From: Symbiotaphrina buchneri
Taxonomy: Eukaryota; Ascomycota; Symbiotaphrinales; Symbiotaphrinaceae
Length of the DNA: 64,000 nucleotides
Direction: 5' to 3'
Assembly (NCBI GenBank): GCA_001599915.1
Contig: BCIG01000002.1
Span: 496,001 to 560,000, forward strand
Each line of letters begins with the position of its first letter. Position 1 is the stretch's first letter. Shown one piece after another: positions 48,101-59,725 of the stretch. A model generated the notes under the pieces. It was not told where the DNA came from, ran no database searches, and was given only the letters and a program-made list of their open reading frames with translations. A program made the translations under genes and the position numbers.

Positions 48101-50708
48101 CAGGTCGACAAGCAGGTTGCCCTCCTTTGCTGCCTTGACAAGGCTTGGTTTGTTGCTCAATACGACCAGATTTTTGGATTCCAGCTTTTCCAAAACGAGA
48201 AGATCTTTCAATTTCTGACTCACACGTATTTTCTTCATGCTGGACATATTCTTCTGGTCGGAACCATCAGTAAGCTGCCCTGCAAAAAGTATTGCTTTCA
48301 AGCCTGCCCCGTCGAGCTCAATGATCAAATCGTCATTTGACTTCTCTATCACGGCACCGTCCACTAGGCTTCCAGTCTTCAACTCTTGAAGTGCTTTAGA
48401 TTTTGCCATTCCTGAGGCAGAAGGGTCTTTACAGGAGACCACAATCTTTTCGGTTGCCGCATCGACTGAGACTACGTGGACTTTGACAACTTGCCCGACG
48501 TGAAAATGCTGCTTGGGATCATGAATGAATGCTTCGCTCATCTCGGAAACCGGCAGAAATGCTCGGACGGAACCATAGAACTGAACCACTGCCCCAGTCG
48601 GGAGAACGTTGATAAGGGTTCCAGGGGAGCGAGCGCCGACAGCGATTGCATTGTATGAGGTCCAAGGCTGCTCTTCAGCATTCACCAGTGATTTCTTTAG
48701 TGTCAAGCGTAGTTGTCTTTTGGTCGCATCGCTGGATAGAACACGAGCAGTCACTGTCATGCCCTCCTTGAATTTCCTTTCCGGATGTTGAAGCTTGACG
48801 TCGGCCATGTGCATTTCTGGGACAAGGCCAGTGATTCCTTCGGCAAGGTTCACCAGCAATCCGCCGACGCCTTTGGCATTAATGATAATCTTTTCGATTT
48901 TCCCCTTGACAACCTCGGCAATCGGAACATCCTCGATCCGCAGAAATGGTTGGCTTAACACCTTTTCCTCCATGGACAATAAGAACAATCCGTCCATAGC
49001 ATTGTAGCCGATCACACGAGCTCGATGTCGCGAACCGATTTTATATGGACCGGTTGATGACGAAAGCTCGTCCACCTTTCCATCCGTTACCCGGGAGATG
49101 TGGACAAATCCCGGAATACCTTTAATACCAGTATTAAGGAAGAGGCCCACCCTTGGCTCCACCTTCAGAACTTCTGCTTGCTCTAGGATAGTCGATATTG
49201 GAAGTGAGTCCAGTCCTGCCTGCCCTTCAACACCAGACTGCGGTGCTGCCAATGATGTGATGTTCGGAAGGAGTGAGACACCTAATTTTCTTGGCTCCAC
49301 TCCAGGAAAAGTACAGATCACCCTCACTTTGACATTCTCCCCTATTTTGTACTTCTTTTCCAAGTCCACCTTTGCAACCGCTGCACCAGAGTGAATCAGA
49401 TCAGCTGTTGCATCTATGGTGCCCATTATCTTTCCCGACATGCCCGATGACGTGATATTGTCAATAAGCATCTCTGCAGCCGTACCGGGAAGGAAAGCAT
49501 CAACCGTGGGGGCGTCGCTCAGATAGTTTAACTTCTTTATGTTCCCGGATTTCCGCGTGTCGGCGGCGAGCTTGATAATGTTTCCATTAGAGCTTGACCC
49601 TGTGATCAAGCAAAGAAACACGGCACCTTCCTGAAGATGACTGAGGTTTATACCCTGTCCAACTTCTTTTGATGACATGAATCCTCGTATCGACTCTTCT
49701 GCTAGACCGAGGTCCATGATCAAGCCGTGGTCCTCAACACTGACCACTGACGCTTGAACCATGTTGTTGGGGACCAGCTCCTTCTGAGAGAGACCAGCAT
49801 TGGCCCGACGTGGATCGATGGAGAGTTCTATATGCTTCTTATTCTTCGTATACCCATTCTCCAACGTCTGCGAGCTAGTGGAAGTAACGAAAGCCCGGAG
49901 ATACTGCCCGAGAGAGATGATATTCTTGAGATCAACGTCATCATCAGGCCGAGACTCGGAGGCATCTCCTGCGCTCATTTCCTCGTCTTCCGCTAATTTC
50001 TCAAGCTTCTTGGTAATCTGAGACGATATAGCAGTTATGGGTACATATCCGGTCAAGTTGTTCGGCAATGAAAGCGCAATGTCTTGATCATTAACCTCGA
50101 TGACCTGGCCAAGGACTAGTGAACCGGGCACAAGACGCTAGAAATTGTATCAGCATTTGATCAAGGTGCTTAATGACTCTGGCAATCACCTTGTAGCTCA
50201 GACTTTCAATTTTGACGCCGGTCTGCTCTTCTTTATCATGTCCACCTTGTTCTCTTCTCGATTTTGTTGCTGATCGCTTTTCGTGCTTCTGCTTCTTCTT
50301 CTTCTGATTGGCATCCACATCTAGAGTAGATCCATCGCCATCCTCGAAGTAGGGGTCCTCGTCGGCAGACGCATGGTTCCCAGGTTTTAAGCCCTTCTCC
50401 TCGAACAGTGCATCCCTGGTCGCCTCCAGTTGAATTTGCTTATGTTCCAGCGGTGTGAGCAAACTTCCTCCTCCACGAGGGAACAATGGTTCTTCATCTT
50501 TCAACACAGAGAGGGCGGACCGTTGAGAGACTGAAGGTTGTTTCGACTCGCCCGGTCGCTTCGACAATGCTTTGGGCTGCGGACCATCTTCGGATTTGCG
50601 TCTTCTCTTGATATCTCGAGCATCAGGCTCCGACAAGCCGGACTTGGACTTGGTCTTGCTCTGTTTTGCGTCCTCAGTCGGCGCAGCCTTGCGTTTTATA
50701 GGAGCCAT
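45125..50708 (-). CDS. RRP5: rRNA biogenesis protein Rrp5 (multiple S1 domains and C-terminal HAT/TPR repeats)
   Basis: Nucleolar scaffold needed for 18S and 5.8S rRNA maturation. Two exons (50708-50190 and 50137-45125) give 1,843 residues. The N-terminal 170 residues are basic/acidic and disordered. About twelve S1 RNA-binding repeats follow, each with a G-x-V...G-x-V/F-V pattern (for example GQVIEVNDQDIALSL; GKVRKVEDFGVFIVIDGS). An acidic block (EEESDADEFDEMEG...) separates them from the C-terminal HAT/TPR module (DFERLLLGQPDSSLLWLSYMAF; WYNYATFLMTTLNEPSRA; KYFFKRWLEFEEKEG), which binds the small-subunit precursor. Length fits the yeast protein (1,729). Convergent with the hydrolase gene and divergent from the Cdt2-like gene. 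Confidence 0.96.
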
Positions 50709-51137
50709 GTATTCCCCAGCCAGCCAACTCTGGTGCTGTTTCGACGCTCAAGCGGCGATATTATTATGCTTCTTCGCGCTTGAACTTTTTCCAGAAATTT
50801 TGGATTTCCCGACACAAGAGGGACATTGTTTAGCTCTCACACTAGACATGAAGCAGTCTAGCTCAAAATCTAGCGCACTCTAATCAAAGCTGACAGAACA
50901 CATGTCAAAGTCAAACAGTTTAGGCTTGCGATATCTCTACGTCACTTATTATGACGCTCTTTGCTAGCCCTGCCTTTCGCGTCTGGACGCGACTCCGTTA
51001 ATCGGTCCCGCGTCACTCGTTCAAACCGCGTTACTAGTAGCCAGAACAGGCCCACGGTGACCTCGCAGCAACGACTGCTTGATATTCTTGCACCAAACAC
51101 CGCCCATCTCGACTTTACAACGCCTAGATCATACGGC
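50709..51137. promoter_or_regulatory. Divergent region between RRP5 and the Cdt2-like gene
   Basis: 429 bp between the starts as called. Part of it (from about 50961) is open in the Cdt2 frame and reads protein-like, so the Cdt2-like N-terminus may extend into it. The rest should hold both promoters. Confidence 0.5.
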
Positions 51138-53431
51138 ATGGGTAATAGCCATCATGGTGGGCAGAATGGACATGGGTTCCGGCAGGATGAACTCCCATCG
51201 TCGCCATTGGCACAAGCAAGCTATCGAAAGGAAAACGTGAAGCTGAAGAAACCTCCACCGATAACACCGAGGTCTTTTAGACGTTTTTTCACCCCCAGAT
51301 CATCTCTAGAACGGGGCTGCAGGGTCAGTGCCTCAAGGAAGGCCCTGCGGGAAATCACTGAGGCTGGCACCAATCGAGGACCACTTCAAAAGTCGAGAAA
51401 ACATTTAGATCTGACGTTCTCCGACATTCGAACTGAAAAAGCCGGCCACGAGGAAGGACACAGGCATGCTCAATGGGACAGCGGCCTACCTCCCTCACCA
51501 CAGTCATCTCCTATAAAATCACCAGCATCGAAAAAGAGGCGCCTCAGTCTGAATTTTCCAGAAGGAGACGTTGGTCTGAACTTGACCTCAGGATCCGAGG
51601 CAAGTGCTGCATTGAGTCCGGACAGCTCGGTGGAGGGTGCCGATGAAGAACCTCTTGCGCTGCCCATTAGGCGTAAGTTGGTCAAACCTCACTGTTGGGC
51701 GCTCGAGCGGGAACTTGGCTACCGGGCAGTATCGGCAAGCGGCAGAGGCATTCCTTATTGCAATGGTCGGTCTCCTCCCTATTACCTGGATATAGGTGCT
51801 AAAGAGGTCGTCAGATTGGCGGGACGAGACTGCCAAGTTCTACAGTCGGCCAGAAGACGTACACTCATGTGCGGAAGTACGTTCCGGTCGACGTACGCTT
51901 CCATTCTGCGTTGCTGGCTGTAACAGTAAGCAATCTCATATACCATCGCAAGGGGGCACACCATCTAACACACCAATGATTAGCAAACTCTCTGGTAGCA
52001 GTGGGTGATGAGGATGGAGGAATTCGACTCCTGGAATCTGCCAAAGGCGGCAAACCTGCATTCTCTACAGCCTATCTCAATTTCGAAGTCCATCGAAATG
52101 CAATCCTCGACCTTCAATTCTCACCTGATGATTTGCTCCTGGCGACTGCTTCTGGCGACCAGACAGCCCGCATCATAGACATGCCGACACAAAGAACAAA
52201 GGCAGTATTATCTGGACATCTTGCTTCTGTCAAGCAAGTCCGCTTCCAACCTGGTAGTCCCACTAACAGCGTCATTGCCACATCCAGTCGGGACGGTAGC
52301 GTGCAAATTTGGGACTTGAGATGCAGAGGTCTCGATGCGCCTGTCAGAGAGCTGTATATTCCTCTCGGGCCCGACTCTAGCGACACGTTGGGTCATAAAG
52401 AAGGGACGCCGCATTGGGCTCGACCGGTCAACAGTATCTATGAAGCCCACTGCGGTAGGCAACCGTTCACACCCACGCAGAGTTCAGTGGGCAGGTCTAC
52501 TGTCGCAACAGATCTCCCTTCAAAGAGTGAATCTCCCGGGAGACGAGGGGATGTTTCTGTCACATCATTGTCGTTCCTTAATGAGGGGCGCGAGCATCTA
52601 CTGCTGACAGCGTCCGAAGCCAACGCTTCTCTAAAATTGTGGGATCTCCGAATGACACAACACAACCGCCGAGGCAAGGCTACTCCGTTAGCAATTACAC
52701 GTCCACCAGAAAGCCATGAGCGTTACCGTCCATTTGGCCTGACGTCGATTTCACTGAGCAAATCCGGGTCCCGGATCTTCACGCTCTGCCGTGACAACAC
52801 GGTTTATGCTTACTCCACTTCGCATCTCATCATGGGCCATGCACCAGAACTCTCAGATAACTTTGTTGCACCGCGTCGATCTGTCGGAGAGTCGAAAGAG
52901 GGTCTGGGACCTATCTATGGTTTCCGGCATCCGCAATTCCATGCAACGACCTTCTACGTCAAAACCGCTCTTCGCCCGGCACGAGAGGACAGGTCGGAGA
53001 TGTTGGCCGTTGGAAGCAGTGATGGCTGCGTTGTCTTGTTTCCAACCGATGAACGATACATGCGGCGACCCTCCACCGACGAGCTGGGATTCCCTGACAT
53101 CCAGCCCTCTGCAAGTGTCTTGCCCACCCCAGGTCTCAGACAACCGGGCCTCAAGAGGACTGCAAGTGGCGTAGGTCTTTCATCGCGCCTCGAGGATACC
53201 GTGCAGATATATCAGCATGGGACCGCCCTGGTCAGGGGTCATCGAAAGGAAGTCACAGGGCTGACGTGGACGTTCGAGGGTGAACTCGTCACCGTCTCGG
53301 ATGACTTTATGACTCGATGTTGGCGGGAGGGACCGGAGGCGGCTGACCTAAGGACTGGAGGTGAAGGCGAGGGAAGACGGTGGGGTTGTGGTTGGGCCGA
53401 GGTGGATGAAGACTATGATGATGTCGACTGA
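51138..53431 (+). CDS. cdt2: Cdt2-like WD40 protein (CRL4 ubiquitin-ligase substrate receptor)
   Basis: In fission yeast and animals Cdt2 recruits Cdt1/Spd1 to CUL4-DDB1 for destruction at replication. Three exons (51138-51728, 51796-51925, 51984-53431) give 722 residues from the first in-frame ATG. The middle and C-terminal parts are WD40 repeats: LPFCVAGCNTNSLVAVGDEDGG; HRNAILDLQFSPDDLLLATAS; GHLASVKQVRF...SVQIWDLR; SLKLWDLR; GLTWTFEGELVTVSDDFMTRCW. Two WDLR boxes fit DDB1-binding DWD motifs. The first intron (GTATCG...ATATAG) was chosen to keep the frame into the LPFCVAGCN segment. The frame is open upstream to about 50955 without an ATG and reads SQQRLLDILAPN, so the true start may be upstream. 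Confidence 0.78.
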
Positions 53432-54037
53432 GAGCCCGCGACCTTCCTTGTGATACCCCTTTTGCAGCGTATGCCTGTGTATATTGGTAGTTTTGTTCTA
53501 CCTTTAGCGGGAGGACAAGGCATCTTGTACAGAACAGATCCCTCCATCACACAAGTTTAAGGGTCACTGATAATCGATCTGCGTATCGGATTCACCGTGA
53601 AGGCCCTGATTAGATCTTATCCTATTGGCGATGGTTCCTGTCCTCTGATAGGTCACTGCTGTTCTTTGTGAACTAGAGTTTACAGGGGTCACCGTGCTGC
53701 TTGTTCACATCATAGCAATATGGCATTGACTGCGGCATAGGCCATATTGAAGTGAATACCAGGCACGATCGCGACTCTCTAAATCAGCTGCTTGAATCCG
53801 ATACTTGGCCAAAACGGTCTGGTTTATTGAAGTTGTCTTGGATATATTATGTATACATCTAGTGCTTCATGACCCATCTCTATGATGACTCTCCTTCCAT
53901 GACACTCTATTTGCTCTTCTATCCCCCTTTCCCTCGTGTAACCGTCAATGGTTGTCGTGATTGAACGCCACTAATGCGACAGTATCCTCTCTATATCTAT
54001 ATATGTCAGATGCCCCATTTTCGGACCCTGTTTAAAA
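53432..54037. other. Convergent 3' region between the Cdt2-like and sugar-transporter genes
   Basis: About 0.6 kb of tail-to-tail intergenic DNA containing several TTATTGAAG/ATATATATA-like A/T stretches toward 53990. No gene seen. Confidence 0.5.
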
Positions 54038-55765
54038 TTATGCGTGAGTCTTGGGCTCCTCGACCGCGTTCGGCACATCACGATGCTCAATGGCAAGCTT
54101 CTCCGGGTCAACCTGGCCCTTCTCCATAGCCACGGTCCTGCCCGTTGAGACGTGCGTCTTCCAGGCCAGCCGGCCAATGTAGTTGGGCCCGGCCGGGTCC
54201 GTGAAGAGCTCCTCGACCTCTTCCAGCGTCTTTCCGGCCGTTTCAGGGAACATGAAGAAGACGTGCAGGAACATTGCGATACAGAAAACACCAAACAGGA
54301 TGTAAGTTTTCCAGCGGATGTTGACGAACGCCGGAGGCACGAAATACCCAAGGGCGAAGTTGAAGGCCCAGTTGGCGGATGTCGACAAAGCAACGGCCTT
54401 GCCACGGACGCGCAGGGGGTAGAGCTCAGGTGGGTAGACCCAAGAGACTGGTCCCCAGGTAGGTGCGTACGACGCAACGAAGAGGTACGAGCACGCAATA
54501 ACAGCTTTGGAAGCAGCGCCACGGACCAGCGTGGACTCCTCCGGAACATTGTTGATGCCACCTGGGACATATGTTGTACCCTTTGTAGCGAGGATACCTG
54601 CGTTGGCGAAGAGGAAGGTCATCATGAGCGCAGCTCCAATGAGTAAGGTAGGGCGGCGACCCCATCTGTCAACCCACAACAATGCCGGAATTGTCATGAC
54701 AACGTTGATTACGTATTGGATTGATGAGGACACGAGCAGGTTGTTTCCTTCCAATCCAGCCATTGCGAAGACATAGGTGATGTAGTACATCTAGGATACA
54801 ATGTCAGTAAAGCGGGCGGACCACATGGATTGGGGAACACTTCTTACCATAACATTCATGCCGGTCAACTGGGCCCAAATCTGCGTGAAGATACCAATGT
54901 GCGTGCGGTTGATCATGTTGGGTTTGAAGAGCTCAAGGTAAGATACGTCAGCGTGTTGACGCTCAAACTCGCACATATCCCTGATCTCCTGCAATTCCGT
55001 CTGCACAAAGGGGCTAGTTGGGTCGCCCTTTCCATGCACAAGAGTAAGCACCGCGTGGCACTCCTCCCAGCGGTCCTGCCGTGCGAGCCAACGGGGTGAT
55101 TCTGGAAGAGGCATCAACCCTACAAACAGCAACATTGCGGGGATCATCTGGAGACCCCACGGGATCCGGAAAGCGGCTGTTCCACTGATGAAGGAGCATC
55201 CATAGGAGACGTAGAACATGATCAGGATGCCCCAGGTGATAGCCCACTGCTGAGCACCCACAAGACGACCACGCTTGCTAGGAGGTGCCAATTCGGAGAT
55301 GTAGACGGGTACCTGAGCGGAACAGATACCGACACATGCCGTTGATGACCCGGCCGACGATGAGCATTGCGATGTTCTGCGCAGCACAGACAATGATGCA
55401 TCCAACGATCCTGCCGAGGACTGTCAGATACGACCCGTGCAACAACAAAGTGACAGAAAAACCAACCAGATTAGCGAACCGACCATGATAGATTTCTTCC
55501 TGCCCAATTTATCTGACAAAAAGCCGGAAGCAAGCGCTCCGAGCCACGATCCACCAGCCATTGAAGCTGTGATCCCTCCCTGCACGTCTGATCGAGGGCC
55601 AGAGCAAGCCTGGTCGTCGAACGGCGCGCCATGAGGTCCTTGATTGAAATAGCAGAGATATGGTTGAGTGCTGATGATAGCAGACATGGAACTGATATCG
55701 AAACCGAACAGTCCACCGCCGACGATGGCGATGGCCGAGATTAGGTAGATGTTACCCCACGCCAT
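54038..55765 (-). CDS. MFS sugar (monosaccharide) transporter with an apparent 2-base frameshift
   Basis: Twelve-helix sugar porter of the plasma membrane, about 538 residues if intact. Three exons: 55765-55467, 55410-54848, 54790-54038. Signature segments: GGGLFGFDISSMSAI at the N-terminus, SDKLGRKKSIMVGSLIW, MLIVGRVINGM, VPVYISELAPPSKRG, MPLPESPRWLARQDRW, VDRWGRRPTLLIG and PETAGKTLEEVEELF. Near 55330-55337 the frame changes: family members read INGMCVGICSAQVP, but here ATGTGT is followed directly by CGG and the conserved frame resumes 2 bases off, as if a GT (CA on this strand) unit were lost from a short CA repeat. Either the copy is a pseudogene or this is a base-call error. The remaining reading frames are conserved, so decay, if real, is recent. 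Confidence 0.85.
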
Positions 55766-58418
55766 GTCGGGTGATTGAAACCCCTTATCCTCTATAAAAA
55801 AAAGAGGTAAACAGAATGGTCGTGCCTCCTATATTCAGGAGGACGTATATGAAATGTGAATTTGTTTAGATTGGATCGATATATGACCGAAGTCTGAGAA
55901 AGAGAAGGAAAGGAAAAGAGAAGAGGGACGATCCCGGCATCTTATAGAAACGCCTTGTCCGGGGCGGACGGCGAAGCCGAGGGCGAGGGCGAGGACCATG
56001 CGCATGCCATGAGGAAGCACCTAGACATCCCACTCTTCAGGTACGAATTGGCTTGTCGCACGGTACCGAGAGCGGACCATGGTACTAACGCGTGAGACGT
56101 GCCCGGACTGGAGACTCCGCTATGGAGAATTAGGGACTCCATGGGGGTCAGCAGGTCAAGTGGGCATGCGACTGGTACCGTGAGACGCTCCAACGGTGGA
56201 GCCCTCGGCCCAAGAGAGCAACACCTGTGGGGATTTCCGACCCAAGGAAGCAGACGAATCTCCGGTTCCCTGCTGCTCTTATTTTTTTTTCCACCGGCAC
56301 TAGCCACTTTCGAGGACCAAACGGCCGACCAGAGCGGACCCAGTCCCGCGCGAAAAGCTAGATCAACACCAATCAGAGACCCGAGGTTCAAGATAAAATA
56401 ATGGGCCCGGAACGTGAACCATCTGATCACCCGTCTCAAGGTCGACTCATAATAGTAGATTATGTGCCTCGTCTGTTTACCTTAGGGAACATCGGCGCAG
56501 CTTGAGTCCATTTCTCCGTATCATAAGGTAACTTGTAAGATTGTCCAAGAAGACACTTTATGCTTCCTATAGGGAAGCCCTGTCGGAACGAACTTGGGCC
56601 GGTCACAATGAAGGCATTGTAATAATATGCTTGTCTCCAAGAACAGGGAGGCGTCCGGTAAAGTCGGCAATCAAAAAGTCTTTTGAAATTTGACCCAAGG
56701 AAATGCTTGTCACCTGCCCAAGAAAGCGATGGATCCAAGCGGTCTGTGGCAGACATGGTGGGGCAGAATCATCAGAGCGATCAGCATCTAGGTAGGATCC
56801 ACAGTTTCCACCGAGGGGAAAGGCCCACACGTGAAAATTTTGCAGCATCCTTCATCCATGTGGGTTTCTGGAGACGCGCAGGTGGATCATCTGGAGGGAC
56901 GGGGATGCGCCCCAGTGGAGAGTGAGAGCAGTGCATTAATCTTGGGGCACGATCTTTTGACAGTCATGGATGGAAGGATACAGCGGTGACAAAAGGGTGA
57001 AGATGATGTCGATAAAGCAACAATTGTACGATAGAATTGTCAGCCCTGTCAGTGTGAGGCGGCCATTTAAGCTTCTCGGCTTTGTTCGGACGGCGCACTC
57101 GTACGACGCACGGCGAGAGGCGGCGCAGGCCTCCAAGCTGGAACTGGAAGTCGAGCCTCGAGCGACCGCTGTCACCGAGCGACCAAAGATCTGCCAAGCG
57201 GCGGCATATACCCATCCAAGGACCCTTTCCCTGAGATCGGTGCGGCTTATACCCAGCGGAACGCCACTGTCATCATGGCATCTTTATCGTCATCATTCCA
57301 GGTTCAATCTATTTTCTATCCCTATCAGTATCATCGCTTCCCCAAACCCCAGGCCTGCTCCCCCGAAACATGGAGTATGGAGCAACACATCTCTCATCCA
57401 CTCCTGGGGAATGGAGGTTTGTCCCACCCCCGTCAAGAAGCCAAAAAAATGGAGAGAATTTTACCGCGGCTTGGGAAGGTGTTTTGTGGGTCTGTAAATT
57501 CGAGTCGCAGCTACGAATAGAATTGGGGTTCGCATGACCGTCTGTTTCCTCGCATCTGATTGGAGCGCATACCAGTAGGAAATGCAGACCCACTTCCATC
57601 CCCTAAAGGTCACGGCACCCGACGCGGCCGTCCACCTTCCCGAATTATTTCCACCACTGTACATACCTTACCTTGCTTCGCTGCTTCGCAGTAAGAATGC
57701 GGATAGGATAGCTATACAGCACTCCGCTGAAATTCGGGCAGTACGGTAGTATGTAGATGGGATGTCGCCTACCAGATGTGGGACCCGACAGGGGAAGCTC
57801 ACCTTCTGATACCTGCCCCTGATTGTTACCCCTCCTCGCCATATGTATGTGACCGCTGTCCACGCTCGGCCGAGTCCCCCGCTGTGTCTTTCCTTTCTAT
57901 CATCTCTGAACGGAAGTGTTTTCCATAAGTCTTGAATTAATCACAGAACCCTCTAGGCGGTCTCCTGGCTGCCATCTCTGGTGGACTGCAAGATCCGAGA
58001 CAGTTATACATCCGGCCAAGTTCTTCAGTCATGAGCGACACTAGAGACAGCCATACATTGTTCGGTGCGACACCAGAGTGGATTTACAGTTCTCATTCTT
58101 CGCGTTCAGGCAATACTCCTCTTCCTACTCCCTCAACATCGGTCAATCAAGGGGCACGGCGAGCGCAGCCCTCTTGCTGAAAAGTCAAGTAGCCAGGTGT
58201 TTGGCGTCCAGTTTCTACATTAGGGAATTGCTTTGAGCCATCCTTAATGCCTTTTATTTTCCTTTTATTCCCTCATTAATTACTGAATTGCATACTGCTG
58301 CCTTAACGATCGCTCCCAATACGCGTTCCCCCATAGCAAGATTTGCGTCCTGAGCCTGTATGGACTTCAGATGACTTCAAAGACGATATGTCAAGGGCCA
58401 TAGTCCGACAGCCATTGG
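55766..58418. other. 2.65-kb intergenic region between the sugar transporter and the alcohol dehydrogenase
   Basis: Both flanking genes read leftward, so the transporter promoter and the dehydrogenase 3'UTR lie here. Two GTGGGG 6-mers (56227-56232 and near 56758) match the CreA consensus SYGGRG but such short sites are common. A CTTACCTTGCTTCGC patch occurs near 57665. Short open frames have no protein features. No gene called. Confidence 0.5.
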
Positions 58419-59725
58419 CTAAGCTATCTTGAGCACGCTTCGGAACCTGACGTTGCCACTGAGCATATGCTCCAACGCCTTATTAGCATCTTCGAGAGAG
58501 AAGGCTTCAACCTTGCAGTCGACGTTGTGGATCTGAGCAAAGGCGATTGCCTCTTCGCTGTCCAAAGCAGCCCCGGAAGGCCAACCGCATACAGACGCTG
58601 CTTTGCTCACGAGAGCAGCGGTATTGACTGGGATCTCACCACACGCTAGAAGACTCCTTGTCAGCCACTGCATTATTGGGATATTCTGCGTGTCTAACTT
58701 ACGCGCCAGCACAAGAAGCTTTCCCATCTTGGCAAGGCCTTGAACCAAGGGGGATATGGCCTTGGGGTTCGGAGCGGTTGCAACGATCAATGCAGCGCCG
58801 CCCATTTTCTGGAGTGCCTCGCCGGCATCCTCCTTGCTCCCATCGATGTATGCATGGGCTCCGAGTTCTTTAGCGAACTTTTCCTTTTTGTTGGAGCTGG
58901 AGAGAGCAACAACACGGTAGCCCATCTTCGCCGCATATTGTATGGCGAGATGGCCTAGCCCGCCAAGGCCCTGGATCGCGACAGTATCTCCAACTGTGAT
59001 GCCCATATTTCGGATCGAATTGAAGACAGTAACGCCGGCACAGAGCAGAGGGGCAAATTTCACCGGATCGACCTCCTGCGGGATCCGCACCACAGCTTCG
59101 GAGCGAAGCAGGCAGTATTCAGCATCTGATAGGAGTTGTGGTCAGTACGCCGCCACAAGGATTCGACAGGCATATGGCTACTCACAGCCACCGTTCCTGG
59201 TGACACCATTCACAGCACCACTTCCGATAGCGTCAGTGAATTGCCCACAGAACAAGTCTCTTTGGGAGCCGACTCACTTGTCACAGAGCTGGTACTTTCC
59301 TCGTCTGCATTGCTTGCATGTCCCTATGTACCGTGAGCACATCTCTTACAGAGGTACAGGGGCTTTCCGCAGGGGCGTACCATCATGACCTCCGTGCCAG
59401 GGCGCTCCAACGCGGTCCCCTATCTTGAAAGTTTTTTCTCCGGGCCCCAGGGCGACGATGTCACCAATCGCTTCGTGACCAGGGACGATAGGGCTTTTCG
59501 GAGCGATCAGCCTTCACTTCCTTCCAGTGCAGGAAAGACTCACAAGCTGTTACCCATCAGGCCATGTTGGACTGCAGCATCTGAATGGCACACTCCGGTT
59601 GCGAGGACCTTGATAAGGACTTCGCCCTGCTTGGGCTCTTGAAGAGGCACTTCCTTGATGGTCAATGGAGCGCCCTTGGACTCGAAAACGGCGGCTTTGT
59701 ACGTCTTGGGAAGTTGAGGAGACAT
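58419..59725 (-). CDS. Zinc-dependent alcohol dehydrogenase (class ADH1/Adh3-like)
   Basis: NAD(P)-dependent oxidoreductase of the medium-chain family, 347 residues from six exons (59725-59544, 59511-59381, 59323-59278, 59220-59186, 59125-58703, 58645-58419). Catalytic zinc ligands appear in GVCHSDAAVQHG and PGHEAIGDIVALG. A structural-zinc loop lies at HDGTCKQCRRGKYQLCDN, where the Cys pattern is shorter than the usual four-Cys lobe. Rossmann motif AIQGLGGLGHLAIQYAAKMGY binds the cofactor. C-terminal SGNVRFRSVLKIA ends normally. Small exons 3 and 4 (46 and 35 bp) are needed to restore the conserved loop. The substrate cannot be set from sequence. Confidence 0.93.

Noticed and set aside
56227-56763. 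Two GTGGGG sites as CreA carbon-repression elements upstream of the sugar transporter
   Set aside because: Six-base matches are expected by chance at this frequency, and there is no clustering or spacing evidence.
57275-57520. 81-codon plus-strand open frame in the transporter-dehydrogenase gap
   Set aside because: Isolated, no domain, no supporting splice sites or neighbours.
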